DNA of 6,633 bases from Ferruginibacter sp. (GTDB lineage: Bacteria > Bacteroidota > Bacteroidia > Chitinophagales > Chitinophagaceae), in the NCBI GenBank assembly GCA_018057635.1, contig JAGPDJ010000140.1:1-6633 (forward strand). Reading direction: 5' to 3'. Both the position numbers and the translations under genes were made by a program. The notes beneath the pieces were generated by a model that ran no database searches, was not told the origin of the DNA, and was given only the letters and a program-made list of their open reading frames with translations. This document shows positions 5,906 through 6,633 of this stretch, one piece after another (position 1 is the first letter of the stretch; the number at the start of each line of letters is the position of its first letter).

Positions 5906-6633
5906 ATGTTCAAAAGAATTTTATTTGTGCTCATCCAAGTTATACCATTCACACTTGTATTTGCTCAACCAACTATAACAAGTTTCACGCCCGTAGCAGG
6001 AAAAGTAGGGACTTCCATAACCATTAGCGGCACTAATTTTAGCGCAACACCCTCAAATAATACTGTTTATGTGGGCAATATGAAAGCGAGTGTTACAGCA
6101 GCATCAACTACCTCACTTACAGTAACAGTGCCTACAGGAGCAATGTATAAGCCTATTGCTGTAACAGTTTCCAACTTAACAGGCTATTCACACCTCCCGT
6201 TTCAGATTCTATACGGTAACAGTGAGTCTGTCAGTTCATCAACATTTGCTTCACCATCAACATTTTCTTGCTCCAATAAACCCAGTAGTTTAGATGCTGC
6301 TGATTTGGATGGAGATGGTAAAATTGATTTGGTAGCAGGTATACCTAATGGTTCAGGTGCTGTATGTGTATTCAGAAATACATCTTCCTCCGGTTCCGTG
6401 AGTTTTGCTACCCGTCAGGATTTTTCAACAGCCGATTTGTGTCAGAGCTTACACATAACTGACTTAGACGGAGATGGTAAAATGGATGTGATTGCATCGA
6501 ATCGAAACTCCTCAACAAATAATCTGCAGGTTTTCAGGAATACCAGTTCTTCAGGTTCCATATCATCTGCAACAGCAGTAAATTTTAACCGTCCCGACTT
6601 TCCTTTCATTATAGCAAGCGGAGACCTTAATGC
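5906..6633 (+). CDS. Secreted TIG-domain and FG-GAP/VCBS-repeat protein (5' part, runs off the window)
   Basis: An open frame from the ATG at 5906 to the window edge gives 242 complete residues without a stop. Residues 1-20 are a clear Sec signal peptide (KR, then a hydrophobic core ending in VFA), with likely cleavage before Gln21. Residues 21-102 form an IPT/TIG immunoglobulin-like domain (PTITSFTPVAGKVGTSITISGTNF pattern split around Pro29 and Gly41). From about 126 there are FG-GAP/VCBS-type repeats with calcium-binding DLDGDGK motifs at 133-139 and 186-192. The protein is therefore exported, probably to the cell surface or medium. Such Bacteroidota proteins are often long and end in a type IX secretion signal; that end is outside the window. 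Only 9 bp separate it from the glycosyltransferase, with no terminator or -7 box seen, so it may share that transcript. Its function is unknown; adhesion or carbohydrate binding is possible. Confidence 0.85.
   Translation, partial: MFKRILFVLIQVIPFTLVFAQPTITSFTPVAGKVGTSITISGTNFSATPSNNTVYVGNMKASVTAASTTSLTVTVPTGAMYKPIAVTVSNLTGYSHLPFQILYGNSESVSSSTFASPSTFSCSNKPSSLDAADLDGDGKIDLVAGIPNGSGAVCVFRNTSSSGSVSFATRQDFSTADLCQSLHITDLDGDGKMDVIASNRNSSTNNLQVFRNTSSSGSISSATAVNFNRPDFPFIIASGDLN
6281..6633 (+). repeat. Tandem 53-54-residue FG-GAP/VCBS repeats in the secreted protein
   Basis: Two complete units and the start of a third can be aligned: about 6281-6439, 6440-6601, and 6602 onward. The units share DLDGDGK followed by an acidic residue, then VFRNTSSSGS (155-164 and 209-218), with spacings of 53 and 54 residues. 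The third unit begins with the matching ASGDLN. At the DNA level the calcium-loop segments are close to identical (GGAGATGGTAAAAT in both), while the intervening parts differ, so these are diverged protein repeats rather than a recent DNA duplication. Confidence 0.75.

Overview
The window looks like a piece of a Bacteroidota (Flavobacterium/Sphingobacterium/Chitinophaga-type) chromosome. The signs are AT-rich DNA, A-rich starts that mostly lack Shine-Dalgarno sequences, a flippase N-terminus of the type common in that phylum, two matches to the Bacteroidota promoter -7 element (TAnnTTTG), and a secreted TIG plus FG-GAP/VCBS protein typical of these bacteria. The phylum is an inference from these features; no marker gene is present to give a genus.

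Layout. At the left (7-477, +) is a small Cys-cluster protein of the YkgJ type. It meets head-on, with an 11-bp overlap of the 3' ends, a large polytopic membrane protein on the minus strand (467-2083). That protein resembles GT-C-fold, dolichyl-phosphomannose-transferase-like proteins. A short divergent control region (2084-2156) follows. It holds a 22-bp near-palindrome made of two back-to-back, overlapping -7 boxes, one for each direction. To the right on the plus strand are a Wzx/PST-type polysaccharide flippase (2157-3647), two unrelated class I SAM-dependent methyltransferases (3640-4404 and 4401-5078) and a family-2 glycosyltransferase (5075-5896). These four are joined by 8-, 4- and 4-bp overlaps, as in a translationally coupled operon. 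After only 9 bp comes the 5' part of a secreted protein with a TIG domain and FG-GAP/VCBS repeats (5906 to the window edge).

How the genes may work together. The four coupled genes form a small surface-glycan module: the glycosyltransferase adds a sugar to a lipid-linked glycan on the cytoplasmic side, one or both methyltransferases may methylate the glycan, and the flippase moves it across the inner membrane. The divergent membrane protein could act on the periplasmic side, transferring a sugar from a polyprenyl-phosphate donor. No initiating phosphoglycosyltransferase, Wzy polymerase, ligase or sugar-nucleotide gene is visible, so the module either depends on genes elsewhere or makes a short product. 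The close downstream secreted protein may share the transcript; whether it is a substrate of the glycan system is only a hypothesis.

I found no tRNA, rRNA, CRISPR array, insertion sequence or convincing intrinsic terminator, and no gap longer than 73 bp between genes.
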